Of a DNA stretch of 64,000 nucleotides, positions 21,756 through 33,910 are shown in pieces. Source of the stretch: Siphonodentalium dalli (lineage: Eukaryota > Mollusca > Scaphopoda > Gadilida > Siphonodentaliidae). The stretch covers positions 52,170,609 through 52,234,608 of the forward strand of contig CP136066.1 in assembly GCA_032622095.1 (NCBI GenBank). The letters run 5' to 3'. The position numbers were made by a program, and so were the translations under genes. Within the stretch, counting starts at the first letter, position 1; each line of letters opens with the position of its first letter. The notes below the pieces were generated by a model. The model saw only the letters and a list, made by a program, of their open reading frames with translations. It did not search any database and was not told where the DNA came from.

Positions 21756-22435
21756 CAAATATTGGGGAAATATAGACTTTTGGTCTAAAAACAACTAATC
21801 TCATACTAGATATTTGTTGGCAAAAATATCAAACAATGGTAACCTGTTTGTGACCCAAAGTATCTAACTAAATTTAATGTTGTTTCAGCCATGAGATTTC
21901 CTGATTGTATAGATGTTCGGTTTATGACTCGATCGACGTGGTACACGGCCTTATCAATGCGATCTGGCAAAATACCTGTTACGTGATATCCAATCATTCA
22001 TGCAAGAGCATATATACTCGTCCCGTTTACTCCACAATGGGCTGATTAAACTGACCGGCATTTATTCTCACTGATTAGTGACGACTGAGTGAGAGTTCAT
22101 GCATGGCCTGGACAACTCACAGCAGTATCCGATTGTATAATGCCATCGCTGTGCCAGGTCAGGCAAAGTTGTAGCTTTGTTTAATGGTTTGGAATCGATG
22201 TTTTCATGAATGTACATGCACGTCGAACTTTTTTGGTATTGAATGAGAGGTATGTGGATTTATTTCATGTATAGCAGTGGTTTAAGGTAGATATTCCCGT
22301 CGATGCTGGGTATTCGGCCAAATAATCAACTCCGACCCGCCTCGTTGAATTATTTTTTCCAATACGGACAACTCGGTGAATATCATATACCCAATAGCTG
22401 ATTATTACGTTGGCTGGTTAGATCCGTAAAACTGT

Positions 22436-23100
22436 ATTAACTTGCACATGCAAATTATTATCTTGCATGTGCAAGTTATTTATCTTGCACCTGCAACAGG
22501 GGGGGGGGGGTCGGAAAAAAATATCAGGCACGTATGGCATTTTTTCCCTCTCGATCTTTTTTTGTACCCACCCACCCCCACCGCCAAATTGTTTTCCGTT
22601 TTCGGCAGTTTTTTCCGACCATTTTTTGACACCCACCCCCCCCTTTTAACACTAAAACAGAGATTTGCGGGGGGAAATTCACTGTAAACAGCTGTATATG
22701 AATTTCTGTGCATACTATTTATCATGGATGTTAACATGGATATGTAAATAGGAATGAGTCATTTTGAGGTCATTCGGCCAAAAAAACATGGCTGCCAGCG
22801 GCCATCTTGGATTTCAAAATTTGCAACAAAATACAACACGATAACTGCCTGCAGTCAGTTTACCAGTTAGCATTACATTATTTCTCTCATTCAAAGTGGT
22901 TTTGAAGCCCAACTCATTGCCAAAACACTAAAAAAACAAGCATGAATTTTTTTTTTTAGTTGCGGTAAAAATTGCTTGTTGGTGGCTTTGACACCCACCC
23001 ACCCCGGCATACGTGCCGGAATTATTTTTTTCACCCCCCCCCCCCTGCCCCCCCCCCCCCCCCTGCCTGCAAGATAACTAACTTGCAGGTGCAAGATGAT
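22436..23100. repeat. TTGCA-palindrome and poly-C/poly-G rich region (left)
   Basis: Clusters of the self-complementary motif CTTGCANNTGCAAG flank G or C runs (22500-22510, about 22637, 23033-23063). Between them is a block with GGTGGGTGTCAAAAAATGG and inverse pieces. At 22780 a CAGCGGCCATCTTGGATTT box links to the dispersed repeat at 1-540. Mirrored at about 28895-29540 with different homopolymer lengths. No gene. Confidence 0.55.
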
Positions 23101-23105
23101 ATCTT

Positions 23106-23364
23106 GGCAATCTCATACGACTTCCCCGTCGAGAACATTTTGGGCTGAAGTTTGTAAGACAGTACCGCCCACCCACCCTGCCAAGTTTATTTCCTATAGT
23201 ATTCTTGAAATGTGTCTCTCTGTGTTGTGATTCTTTGGGTATGCCCGTTATTTAGTAAAGGTGATTTTTTACTAAATAACGGGTATGTTAGAGTTACATT
23301 TCTTTGAAAAACTCAAAACATTGGGCGACAAATTTTCTCGACGGGGAAGTCGTATGATATTGCC
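23106..23364. mobile_element. GGCAAT-ended foldback MITE (left, single copy)
   Basis: A 259-bp element with inverted ends GGCAATCTCATACGACTTCC and, inverted, GGCAATATCATACGACTTCC. It has an internal hairpin CCCGTTATTTAGTAAAG...ACTAAATAACGGG. Two more members lie in the right arm, in opposite orientations. An 8-bp target duplication is inferred from the right-arm copy. Confidence 0.8.
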
Positions 23365-24264
23365 TAACTTGCAACTGCAATATAATAACTTGCATGTACA
23401 AGTTAACTAAATTGCTGGTGCAAGATAATAACTTGCAGGGGCAAGATAGCTAACTTGTAGGGGAAATATAGCTAAATTGCAGGGGCACGTTAATAAATAA
23501 ATATTATTGGAGCTGAAGCTAACTTGCACTGCAAGATAATGACTTGCAGGATCAAGATATCTAACTTGCATGTGCAATGTAATTAACTTACATGTGCAAT
23601 ATAATAACTTGCAGTTGCAAGTTTTTGAATAAAATTGCTTGGCGCTAACCAGCCAGCGTAAGGGGCTCAATTTAAAACTAGGCCCCTACCGCACCAAGTG
23701 AGTCACAATTTGCTATATTTTGTTGAACAGCAGAGAATAATGTTCGGGATCGATATATGTGAAAAATCAACTTTTTAACAAATTTGGTTGCTTTTCTTGG
23801 AAGCCATCTTAAGTAATTTAGTCTATAAACTCCTTAGTGTGACACATTTAAGATATAACAAAACAATAAACACCTTTCATACCAAAGATAGTTACATGTT
23901 ACTTGACAAAATGGTCAAAACCTGAAAAGTTATTTTTGTTGTTGCCGATACGTATGTCAAGTTTGTAAGAAAAATATCCAATATTTCTGGTGATATCTTG
24001 GTTACACTATAGTAACACTGAATCAAGGTACATCAGAAATGTTATTATTCAGTGTATAGGAGGCAGAATGGCCAAATGTATTCATCAACCACAACTTGCA
24101 AGGGATTGCAGTGCACGCTGCTGGGGGAATAACTACCATTTTCAATACTTTGTTGGCCATTTTGGCGGCCATTTTCAACCAATGTAACAATTTTGGTTCC
24201 AATGAGTTGGAATATTCATGGGTAATGGTATGCCTCACTAACATTTCACATTTCTGCTCATTTG

Positions 24265-24965
24265 TTGTTGAAATATGACTAGAATCCCAATTGTGATTTT
24301 TTTTGTTATTTCTGTAAAATCAAATATAGTTGAGGGATCGGAAGGGGCTGGGACCACAAGTATGGTATATTTGGCGGCTATCTTGGACGGGGAATTCCAA
24401 TTTTGCACTATAAAGTGGCATTATGTCTTAGATCCATAATAATATACATTTGTATATATTTGACAAGATTTTCTCATTATAATTTGCATCAAACTGACTT
24501 AGTGTCTCGTCTGAAAAACGGCAGCCATGACGGACGCATCTTGTCTGGTGTCTTTTTTTCGTGTTGGTTAACTTTGCTTAAAAGTTGATGAACATAATAA
24601 ATAAGAAATGAGTGTGATGAAGTTAATTACTGTGGGGTGGTTGGCGCAGGGGTACCCCTGTATTAGCTTAGCTCAAGGACTATCAAGTTAGAAAGTCCAA
24701 CTAGCCGAAACAGGCTGCCTTCGGGAGTTAAGTACTGTGGGTGCAGGGGCACCGTATCAGCTCACGGAATATCAAGTTATATAGTCCAATAATTCCCTTA
24801 TAAAAGCACATCGTAAACTACGATAAATTTACTTTGGTATCTAAACGTTGGTATCTGGTATCTTAAGATACCAAAGTTTAATAAAACATGGCGATAACAT
24901 TGGAAAAGTATGGGAAGCCAAATTAACATTTAATAAATAATTGAGCTTAAGTGCAATAAGGAATC
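24265..24965. other. Inner end of left arm, non-coding
   Basis: Mirrored at 26824-27505. It contains two related blocks (24635-24670 and 24725-24765: CTGTGGG...GCAGGGG...ATCAGCT...) and the hairpin GGTATCTTAAGATACC near 24855. The right copy lacks part of 24605-24640. The frame 24403-24588 is kept but unrecognised. Confidence 0.5.
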
Positions 24966-25065
24966 NNNNNNNNNNNNNNNNNNNNNNNNNNNNNNNNNNN
25001 NNNNNNNNNNNNNNNNNNNNNNNNNNNNNNNNNNNNNNNNNNNNNNNNNNNNNNNNNNNNNNNNN
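24966..25065. other. 100-N assembly gap
   Basis: Exactly 100 undetermined bases, the usual placeholder for a scaffold join of unknown size. It lies where the left arm ends, so the join between the two inverted arms is not supported by continuous sequence. Confidence 0.98.
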
Positions 25066-26823
25066 CGTTCATTTTAAATGCATCTCAGACAAACCATCAA
25101 TAATTTACCATTGTTTACATTGTCATTGGCCCCTGTTTTATGTTGATTCAGCAGTTTACTCATTGCCAATGCCATTGCAGTTGCTTGTAAACAATAACAT
25201 CGAAACAAGCATTTGTATTTCCAAAAATAAAAAAACCTAGTGTGATCTTTCGAGAACATTAATGCAAGTAAAACTGTCTTCATGGATATTGCTAATTAAC
25301 ATAAAATTCTGTGCAGAGACGATGGTAATATTGGCTACCGAATACCGCCATGTTTGATCGATAGAATGGAAATACACAAACGGCATTTGCATTCCGACAA
25401 TGCAACTGTTGATAGCAAGGTAGATATCTATGCAAAGATCATACAAACCTACACAATGGATCACAGTGATGTCAAAAATTATGAATCGGAATGTCCCTCT
25501 GCTACCTGATCCGTAATCACCCAGGTATATTTACGGTTTACCGGCTTCCTAAATGCCGAAGATGCGGGAATCCGACGCGAGCCGAAACACAATCCTCGGA
25601 ATCGGCGATAACTCCGCCCTACGGTCAATGAGAAAATAAAGTTTCGTGATATATTGAACATTCGACGATAACTAGTTTGCTAAAATATAAAAGCTGTCTA
25701 TTAAATGTGTATTGCATTCACATGGACTGATACAATTGATAAATGTTGTATGATGAGTCCTGTGTATGATTCTAAATCTACAGGTCGTTGATTTCGTCTG
25801 GTAAAGCGTAAGAATACATTTCCATCAATTTTCAGACCAATGATGTCATAGTATTATGGGATAGATCCTCGTGGGAGCCAGTGCCCGCAGTCGAATTCCA
25901 TAGACTTTAACTCTTTATTGCCGTGTCTCTATTAACAAAAATATCATTGATTTGACAATTCACATGCATCGCATTTGTAATTTGGTCTTTAATTATTATG
26001 TCATAATTATATTTAAGGTAGGCTAGGTAGCCTACAGTAGGCATAATCCGGTCGATGATTGGATGTGCCTGGAGTTCTGTTAGCTCTTAATTTAAAGCGA
26101 TTTAAGTCATTTGAACTTCGAATCTAGATATCATTGTTGTGTCACCCCGGGGACAGTGCGTTTGTCTGATGGTTCAATAGTCCGAGGGTTCGATAGTCCG
26201 AATGTTCAATAGACCGATGGTCCGATAGTCCGAGGGTTAGTCTAATGCGGAAGGTTCAATAGTCCGATGGTTCAATAGTCCGAGGCTTCAATAGCCCGAT
26301 CGAGGGGTCAACAAGTCCGAGCCTGTATACTTTAATCCAGATGGTTCGATAGTCTGAGGAGCAGCAGGGTTTTTGGGTCACACTCACAACTGTAAGGGAA
26401 GATCTAGGCCTAATTGCAATGAGCTTAAGCACAATAAGGAATATCATATTGGGCTTTTAAAAGCGCAATTAAAAATATTCCTTATTGAGCTTAAGCATGC
26501 AATTAGCAACATTACACAAATTCCCTGTAATTCAAATGGTGTAGTCCATAGTGCGATGGGTGGAGTTTATTGGTGATTGTCCACATGTATAGGCCTATTC
26601 AGATTCAACTATTTGCAGAGGGGTGATATCACGAGGGAGATATTAACTAAGGATGTTATTGCACTTAAGCGAAATAATTAATATCTTATTGTGCTTAAAA
26701 GGAATCCATAATTGCGCTAAGGAATCTCTTATTGTGTTTAAGCGCAATAAGAAATATTCTTATTGCGCTTGTAAACACACAATAAGAAATATTCTTACTG
26801 TGCTTATAAAAGCGCAATTAGAG
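25066..26823. other. Unpaired spacer between the arms
   Basis: This 1.76-kb stretch has no visible mirror copy in the left arm. It holds no convincing gene: the open frames (25237-25464 and 25479-25661, minus strand) are short and unrecognised. From 26160 to 26360 there is a degenerate repeat of about 12 bp built on TTCAATAGTCCGA. From 26410 to 26830 there are dispersed, partly inverted copies of a motif like CTTAAGCGCAATAAGGAAT. The second motif also forms the end of both arms, so the boundary lies inside this repeat. Confidence 0.7.
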
Positions 26824-27513
26824 ATTCCTTATTGCACTTAAGCTCAATTATTTATTAAATGTTAATTTGGCTTCCCGTACTTTTCCAATGTTTATCGCCA
26901 TGTTTTATTAAACTTTGGTATCTTAAGATACCAACGTTTAGATACCAAAGTAAATTGATCGTAGTTTACCGATGTGTTTTTATAAGGGAATTATTGGACT
27001 ATATAACTTTATAGTCCGTGAGCTGATACGGTGCCCCTGCACCCACAGTACTTAACTCCCGAAGGCAGCCTGTTTCGGCTAGTTGGACTTTCTAACTTGA
27101 TAGTCCTTGAGCTAAGCTAATACAGGGTAGGCCTACCCCTGCGCCAACCACCCCACACTCATTTCTTATTTATTATGTTCATCAACTTTTAAGCAAAGTT
27201 AACCAACACGAAAAAAAGACACCAGACAAGATGCGTCCGTCATGGCTGCCGTTTTTCAGACGAGACACTAAGTCAGTTTGATGCAAATTATAATGAGAAA
27301 ATCTTGTCAAATATATACAAATGTATATTATTATGGATCTAAGACATAATGCCACTTTATAGTGCAAAATTGGAATTCCCCGTCCAAGATAGCCGCCAAA
27401 TATACCATACTTGTGGTCCCAGCCCCTTCCGATCCCTCAACTATATTTGATTTTACAGAAATAACAAAAAAAATCACAATTGGGATTCTAGTCATATTTC
27501 AACAACAAATGAG

Positions 27514-27772
27514 GGCAATCTCATACGACTTCCCCGTCGAGAACATTTTGGGCTGAAGTTTGTTAGACAGTAACGCCCACCCACCCTGCCAAGTTTATTT
27601 CCTATAGTATTCTTGAAATGTGTCTCTCTGTGTTGTGATTCTTTGGGTATGCCCGTTATTTAGTAAAGGTAATTTTTTACTAAATAACGGGTATGTTAGA
27701 GTTACATTTGTTTGAAAAACTCAAAACATTGGGCGACAAATTTTCTCGCCGGGGAAGTCGTATGATATTGCC
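27514..27772. mobile_element. GGCAAT-ended MITE, right arm copy 1 (inversion breakpoint)
   Basis: Full-length (259 bp) copy in the same window orientation as 23106-23364. Its outer flank is CAAATGAG (27506-27513). This is the inverse of CTCATTTG, which flanks the other right-arm copy at 28732-28739. The two halves of one target duplication thus sit next to two different copies. Confidence 0.85.
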
Positions 27773-28739
27773 CTGCACCTGCAAGTTATCTATATCATGC
27801 ACCGGCAAGTTATCTATCTTGCATATAACTTGCTGGTGTAAGATAAATAACTTGCAACTGCAATATAATAACTTACATGTACAAGTTAACTAAATTGCTG
27901 CTGCAAGATAATAACTTGCAGGGGCAAGATAGCTAACTTGTAGGGGAAATATAGCTAAATTGCAGGGGCACGTTAATAAATAAATATTATTGGAGCTGAA
28001 GCTAACTTGCACTGCAAGATAATGACTTGCAGGATCAAGATATCTAACTTGCATGTGCAATGTAATTAACTTACATGTGCAATATAATAACTTGCAGTTG
28101 CAAGTTTTTGAATAAAATTGCTTGGCGCTAACCAGCCAGCGTAAGGGGCTCAATTTAAAACTAGGCCCCTACCGCACCAAGTGAGTCACAATTTGCTATA
28201 TTTTGTTGAACAGCAGAGAATAATGTTCGGGATCGATATATGTGAAAAATCTACTTTTTAACAAATTTGGTTGCTTTTCTTGGAAGCCATCTTAAGTAAT
28301 TTAGTCTATAAACTCCTTAGTATGACACATTTAAGATATAACAAAACAATAAACACCTTTCATACCAAAGATAGTTACATGTTACTTGACAAAATGGTCA
28401 AAAGTAATTTTTTGTTTTGCCGATATGTATGTCAAGTTTGTAAGAAAAAGATCCAATATTTCTGGTGATATCTTGGTTACACTATAGTAACACTGAATCA
28501 AGGTACATCAGACATGTTATTATTCAGTGTATAGGAGGCAGAATGGCCAAATGTATTCATCAACCACAACTTGCAAGGGATTGCAGTGCACGCTGCTGGG
28601 GGAATAACTACCATTTTCAATACTTTGTTGGCCATTTTGGCGGCCATTTTCAACCAATGTAACAATTTTGGTTCCAATGAGTTGGAATATTCATGGGTAA
28701 TGGTATGCCTCACTAACATTTCACATTTCTGCTCATTTG
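27773..28739. repeat. Inverted segment between two MITEs
   Basis: Matches left-arm 23365-24264 in the same orientation, whereas everything around it matches in the opposite orientation. It contains the TTGCA-palindrome cluster and the block ending TTCACATTTCTGCTCATTTG. It is therefore an inversion of about 1 kb bounded by the two MITE copies. A 65-bp piece at its start (27773-27845) is absent in the left arm. Confidence 0.88.
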
Positions 28740-28891
28740 GGCAATATCATACGACTTCCCCGTCGAGAAAATTTGTCGCCCAATGTTTTGAGTTTTTCAA
28801 AGAAATGTAACTCTAACATATCCGTTATTTAGTAAAAAATCACCTTTACTAAATAACGGGCATACCCAAAAGAATCACACCACATAGAGAC
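28740..28891. mobile_element. GGCAAT-ended MITE, right arm copy 2 (truncated, inverted)
   Basis: Starts GGCAATATCATACGACTTCC directly after CTCATTTG (28732-28739). It runs through the AAATAACGGG hairpin and stops near 28891, where about 100 bp of its far end and a few flanking bases are deleted. Its orientation is opposite to the copy at 27514-27772. Confidence 0.8.
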
Positions 28892-31621
28892 ATCATCTTG
28901 CACCTGCAAGTTAGTTATCTTGCAGGCAGGGGGGGGGGGGTGAACAAAATAATTCCGGCACGTATGCCGGGGTGGGTGGGTGTCAAAGCCACCAACAAGC
29001 AATTTTTACCGCAACTAAAAAAAAAATTCATGCTTGTTTTTTTAGTGTTTTGGCAATGAGTTGGGCTTCAAAACCACTTTGAATGAGAGAAATAATGTAA
29101 TGCTAACTGGTAAACTGACTGCAGGCAGTTATCGTGTAGTATTTTGTTGCAAATTTTGAAAATCCAAGATGGCCGCTGGCAGCCATGTTTTTTTGGCCGA
29201 ATGACCTCAAAATGACTCATTCCTATTTACATATCCATGTTAACATCCATGATAAATAGTATGCACAGAAATTCATATACAGCTGTTTACAGTGAATTTC
29301 CCCCCGCAAATCTCTGTTTTAGTGTTAAAATGGGGGGTGGGTGTCAAAAAATGGTCGGAAAAAAACTGCCGAAAACGGAAAACAATTTGGCGGTGGGGGT
29401 GGGTGGGTACAAAAAATGATCGAGAGGGGAAAAATGCCATACGTGCCTGATATTTTTTTCCGACCCCCCCCCCCTGTTGCAGGTGCAAGATAAATAACTT
29501 GCACATGCAAGATAATAATTTGCATTTGCAAGTTAATACAGTTTTACGGATCTAACCATGCAGCCAACGTAATAATCAGCTATTGGGTATATGATATTCA
29601 CCGAGTTGTCCGTATTGGAAAAAATAATTCAACGAGGCGGGTCGGAGTTGATTATTTGACCGAATACCCAGCATCGACGGGAATATCTACCTTAAACCAC
29701 TGCTATACATGAAATAAATCCACATACCTCTCATTCAATACCAAAAACGTTCGACGTGCATGTACATTCATGAAAACATCGATTCCAAACCATTAAACAA
29801 AGCTACAACTTTGCCTGACCTGGCACAGCGATGGCATTATACAATCGGATACCGCTGTGAGTTGTCCAGGCCATGCATGAACTCTCACTCAGTCGTCACT
29901 AATCAGTGAGAATAAATGCCGGTCAGTTTAATCAGCCCATTGTGGAGTAAACGGGACGAGTATATATGCTCTTGCATGAATGATTGGATATCACGTAACA
30001 GGTATTTTGCCAGATCGCATTGATAAGGCCGTGTATTTCAAGGCTTGTATTTGACAGATTTATGTTAGGAGTGACATCTCCATCATCACTTGGACAAGTT
30101 CCATACAGCCAAAGGGGTTGATTTATCATGTTGATAAGTTGTGGTTCTAGTTGGAAAATTGCGGATCACTGGCTGGGGGTGTCCAATAATGATATTTAGA
30201 CTTGATCAAGGACCATTGGGGTTAATTTATCATGTTGATGATGTTGATGAAATTTAAACTTGTTCAAGGGATGTAGTAGATGAAAACTATAATTGGGACA
30301 CCAACAGAGACCTACAAACCGTGTCACCGAACCCACATAGATTCATCAGCCGACAGCCGTTATCAGCTTCCTACACATGAGTAAAACAGTCGCTCTTTAT
30401 AGTTATCATGTATAGAAAATATACATGTCTTGGTATATGTAATTTCCGTGATAATTGAAATTTGACTCAATTGTTACCCATAACACAGGAACGACCATGG
30501 CGACTAATTTTGTTTTAGGAACATGAGCATGGGGTGGGTTTTTCACCATTAATGACATAGACAGACCCCAAGTTTTTGTTAGGAACTGAAGTGTGCAACA
30601 TTCCTCATATGTTGCAGCAATGCAAACTTTTCACTATATGTCCGACTGTTGGAAAGTTTGATGAGCCAGTAATTCGAAAACTCTGAACGAATGAAGGAAT
30701 GAAAGTTTATTGCAAAGTCACTAAATATAGCGAAACAAGCACAAACACATTTACATTATATGTATATACATTTAATCGTACACACAAATATATAGGGTAT
30801 ACAGATTCATATATGGTATATAAATATTATATTCATAAAAAAGCACCATTTAACAACTCTTTTAGCAATTTCTTAAACGCTATTTTGATGAATATACAGA
30901 CATTGTTTTAGAACGCTCATGTTTTGAAGAGTTAGCAGACCGTGAAACTTTTCCCAGTTATGATTTTCCCAGTAATGTTTGTGGATGTATCTCTGGTGGA
31001 ACCTAATGTAGAACCTAATGGCGTGATGCAAATGAAATTCGGATATATCAACTTGGTTCGTGAGAGGGGTGGGGCTCAGTGAGAAATTCTAAGTTGAAGG
31101 TTTATAAATCATCACTAAATTTATATAACGTCCATTCAATTATAATAGCTTTTGATCCAGATATTGGCATTTAAGTCCACTCTGTGGTGTCGACCTGGAA
31201 ATTTCCAACTGCACCTCTTGAAACAGGACCAAACTTACAAATTCTCAATAAATCCATTTGCACCCTGCAAGTCCAACTGGTACCTAAAACTTTCCAACTG
31301 TTGGAAATTACTACGACCCATTTTAAGGCATTTATCATATCAATTTCATTCTATTTTTGGTGTGACTTTGCCAGCTCAGGCATGGAATTCAAAACTGCTG
31401 AAAATTGTGACCAAAGTTGGGGGGGGGGGGGGGGGGGTTCCAACTACCCATCTGCCCCAAACTGTGATAAAAACGCTCAACTGTTAGAAATTTCCCAATT
31501 GTATCAACGGCAGGCAGAACTCCCAAACAGTAAATACGACAGTGTTTGTTTTTGATATAGTTTAGTTGTCTGTATGATGTTCAGTGTAAAATTGGTTTTC
31601 CAAAAGGGGGGGGGGGGGTGG

Positions 31622-32160
31622 TCCACGCCCTGTTCGACCGCGCCCTGTTCGTATGCCCTTCTCCAGCCGCTCTCATCATCAGAAACTCTTTTTGGGAAGG
31701 GATTATTTCTCGTTTCGGCATACCCGAATATTTCTACCTTTCGTCGTTAGCCAAATATGACTTGGTAGCAACCCTCCTCGGAAGTTCTCTTGAAACCCTA
31801 ACATAACACATATCCCACTGCCTCAAGGAACTAGTACTATATTCTGCGAAGTACCTGAACGTCCTCAGCACAATGATCAGGAATGGTGTTCAGCAACCCG
31901 TCTCACGTTATCTTCTCAACGCCCACGCATGTTGTAACGACTAACTTTCATATATATTGGACAAATCTGATTTTTCTGCAGCAAAAGCTGTAGTGAACAT
32001 TCAAGTGCATATATGCTTTACCCTCGTGGTTTCCAACACCTCTACATACTTGTACAAACGGCCCACAACACTGGCCAGGGGAGCCCACTTTAATCCAACT
32101 GTAATTATATGTCATGTATATCGATCTCTCCTATACTTGGAGGTAATAAAGATATCTCTC
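31622..32160 (+). mobile_element. Probable 5'-truncated non-LTR retrotransposon remnant, right-arm-specific
   Basis: About 540 bp absent from the left arm, where the poly-C tract runs directly into the flank. The frame 31618-31806 reads FDRALFVCPSP...IRNSFWEGI...LSSLAKYDLVATLLGS. This resembles the region after the reverse transcriptase of molluscan LINEs (an H/F-x-x-x-CP box, R..FW..I, then LLG). After its stop another frame (31957-32184) follows. It is inferred from pattern only; other origins such as a captured exon fragment are possible. Confidence 0.4.
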
Positions 32161-32302
32161 ATAATTGAAATGTTTTGCCTTTAACGATGCCCTGTCCTCT
32201 GTGACTCCATTAACCACCACATGTATGTGTTCTATATCATAACCTAATTACGTCGGACCCATGAACCCATTGATAGGAGGTTTTGGAAAGAGGTTGTTTT
32301 AA

Positions 32303-32782
32303 AGGTACTCAATCCGAACAGAGGGTCCCCATCTCAACAGATTCCAACAACAACAATCCGATCAGAGGGTCCTATATTACTATTTCCTTGGCTTTGGGGG
32401 TAAAAAATATTTGATTCGAGTCGAGGAACCCATCAAACAAAGCTCAGAGTAATTAGATATTGATTTTTGAAATTTGTTATTTACTCGAGATGAGTAGTAA
32501 TAATTGCCTTCAACTGCCGTAATATGCACGGGATGTGTACACCAAAATCTATTCAAACAGACAAGGATGGATAACTCTAAAATCAAGTGGTAATAATAAC
32601 GCAATTTTGACTGAGTTCTGGGCCAGAAAGTATTCCCGATAATGAAAAATAATAGATTTCTAAAATCGATATCTAACAAATCTGAGCTTTGATCGGTGAC
32701 TTCCTCGACTCGAATCAAATATTTTGGACCCCCGAAGCCATTGAAATAGTAATTGAGAGGAGTTTTATCGGATTGAGTACAT
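32303..32782. mobile_element. TTAA foldback element, family A, right-arm-specific insertion
   Basis: A third, more diverged family-A member (480 bp) with TTAA at 32299-32302 and 32783-32786. Ends are AGGTACTCAATCC and GGATTGAGTACAT. The inner part keeps TTCGAGTCGAGGAACCCA. The matching position in the left arm (about 18598-18605, GTGTTAAAACTACC) is an empty TTAA site, so the insertion occurred on the right arm only. Confidence 0.7.
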
Positions 32783-33332
32783 TTAACACGTTTTGATTTT
32801 GTTGTCAGTCAAGTAAAACTCCAATGATCATCGTTTATAAAGAGCGGTCATGGCGTCATGCTGATGTCGTCAACACGATAGACAATACAAACTACAAAGC
32901 TTATTCAATTATGAGCTTTTGTGGTTGTTTTAAACGTATTACTCATGGATGTTTGTGTGGATTTTTGTGATACTTTTGCGTAATAATGATGTCATAGCCA
33001 ATGTTCCTGGTATACCAAATTAAATCCGCTGATTGGTGTCATATAATTCTGCGATTTGTTGTGTATCAGGTAACCTCTTGCTCGAAGCGTGTTACTGTTA
33101 GTTAGTAAGACATGCAGGCTTACAATATCTGGTGATTATCTTAAAAATAACTGGGGAATATTTTAATATTACTGGGGAATATTTTAATATTCGCCGGTTA
33201 TTGTTAAGATAATTACCAGCTCTTGTTGGCAGCGGGGTATAGTCCAGATAATGTACAAGGGAGAACAATAGAAACATGGCGGCTGTGGTTTAAATCGGAT
33301 TATGATATATAAGAGGATTTTGTTATTGATTT

Positions 33333-33420
33333 ATTATTGTTGTTGTTGTTGTTGTTGTTGTTGTCGTCGTCGTCGTCGTCGTCGTTGTTGTTGTTGTTGT
33401 CGTTGTTATTGTTATTCTTC
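33333..33420 (-). repeat. AAC/ACG trinucleotide microsatellite (right)
   Basis: Mirror of 16322-16393 with several extra triplets, read here as TTG and TCG. Arm-to-arm length change is as expected for a microsatellite. Confidence 0.85.
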
Positions 33421-33910
33421 ATCTGCTGCTGATGTTCACAGTCAAGATAATGCAAAAATAAGAACATGAAGCTTTTCACAGAGCTCTGTTGGAAGCCCGA
33501 TAACTCCAATATATCGGAGTCAACTCTGTGGTATATATAGAGTTATCCGCCTGCATCTGATACGTGAGGTCACAATGGGATAGTCGACCGGCATTCTTCG
33601 TCATTCTCGATTTTTGCTGAGAAATAGAGTTTTAGAGTTAACCATTTGATCAGTGAATGATTCTGAATGCATTTCTCCCACATGTATAGGGGTTTGTCGC
33701 GCATTATACTCCCACATATAGCAATGTAGGGATTTGTCGTGCATTTATCCCACATGTTGGGGTTTGTCGTGCATTTCTCCCACATGTAGGGGTTTGCCAC
33801 CCCCTTGTATTGGAATTATCCTATACTGATATACCCCAAACTTTCCGACTGTCTGCAATTTCAAACATAAACATCAAAATCATTGGTAATTTCTGAGTCT
33901 GATAGGCATG

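Larger units (their letters stand above)
1..24965 (+). repeat. Left arm of giant inverted repeat
   Basis: This whole stretch reappears in reverse complement at 26824-58844, in the same order. Base 1 pairs with 58844 and bases 24960-24965 (GGAATC) pair with 26824-26829. The left end is cut by the window edge, so the true outer boundary is unknown. Arm-specific parts are a TTAA-flanked element (16773-18245), a 65-bp-TIR element (18686-19859) and a 9-copy 28-bp array. The arm stops exactly at an N gap, inside a short AT-rich repeat, which is a typical place for an assembly to break. Confidence 0.95.

Noticed and set aside
24635-24800. tRNA- or SINE-like look of the CTGTGGG...GCAGGGG block
   Set aside because: No A box/B box pair or cloverleaf could be drawn, and the block is a simple duplicated segment.
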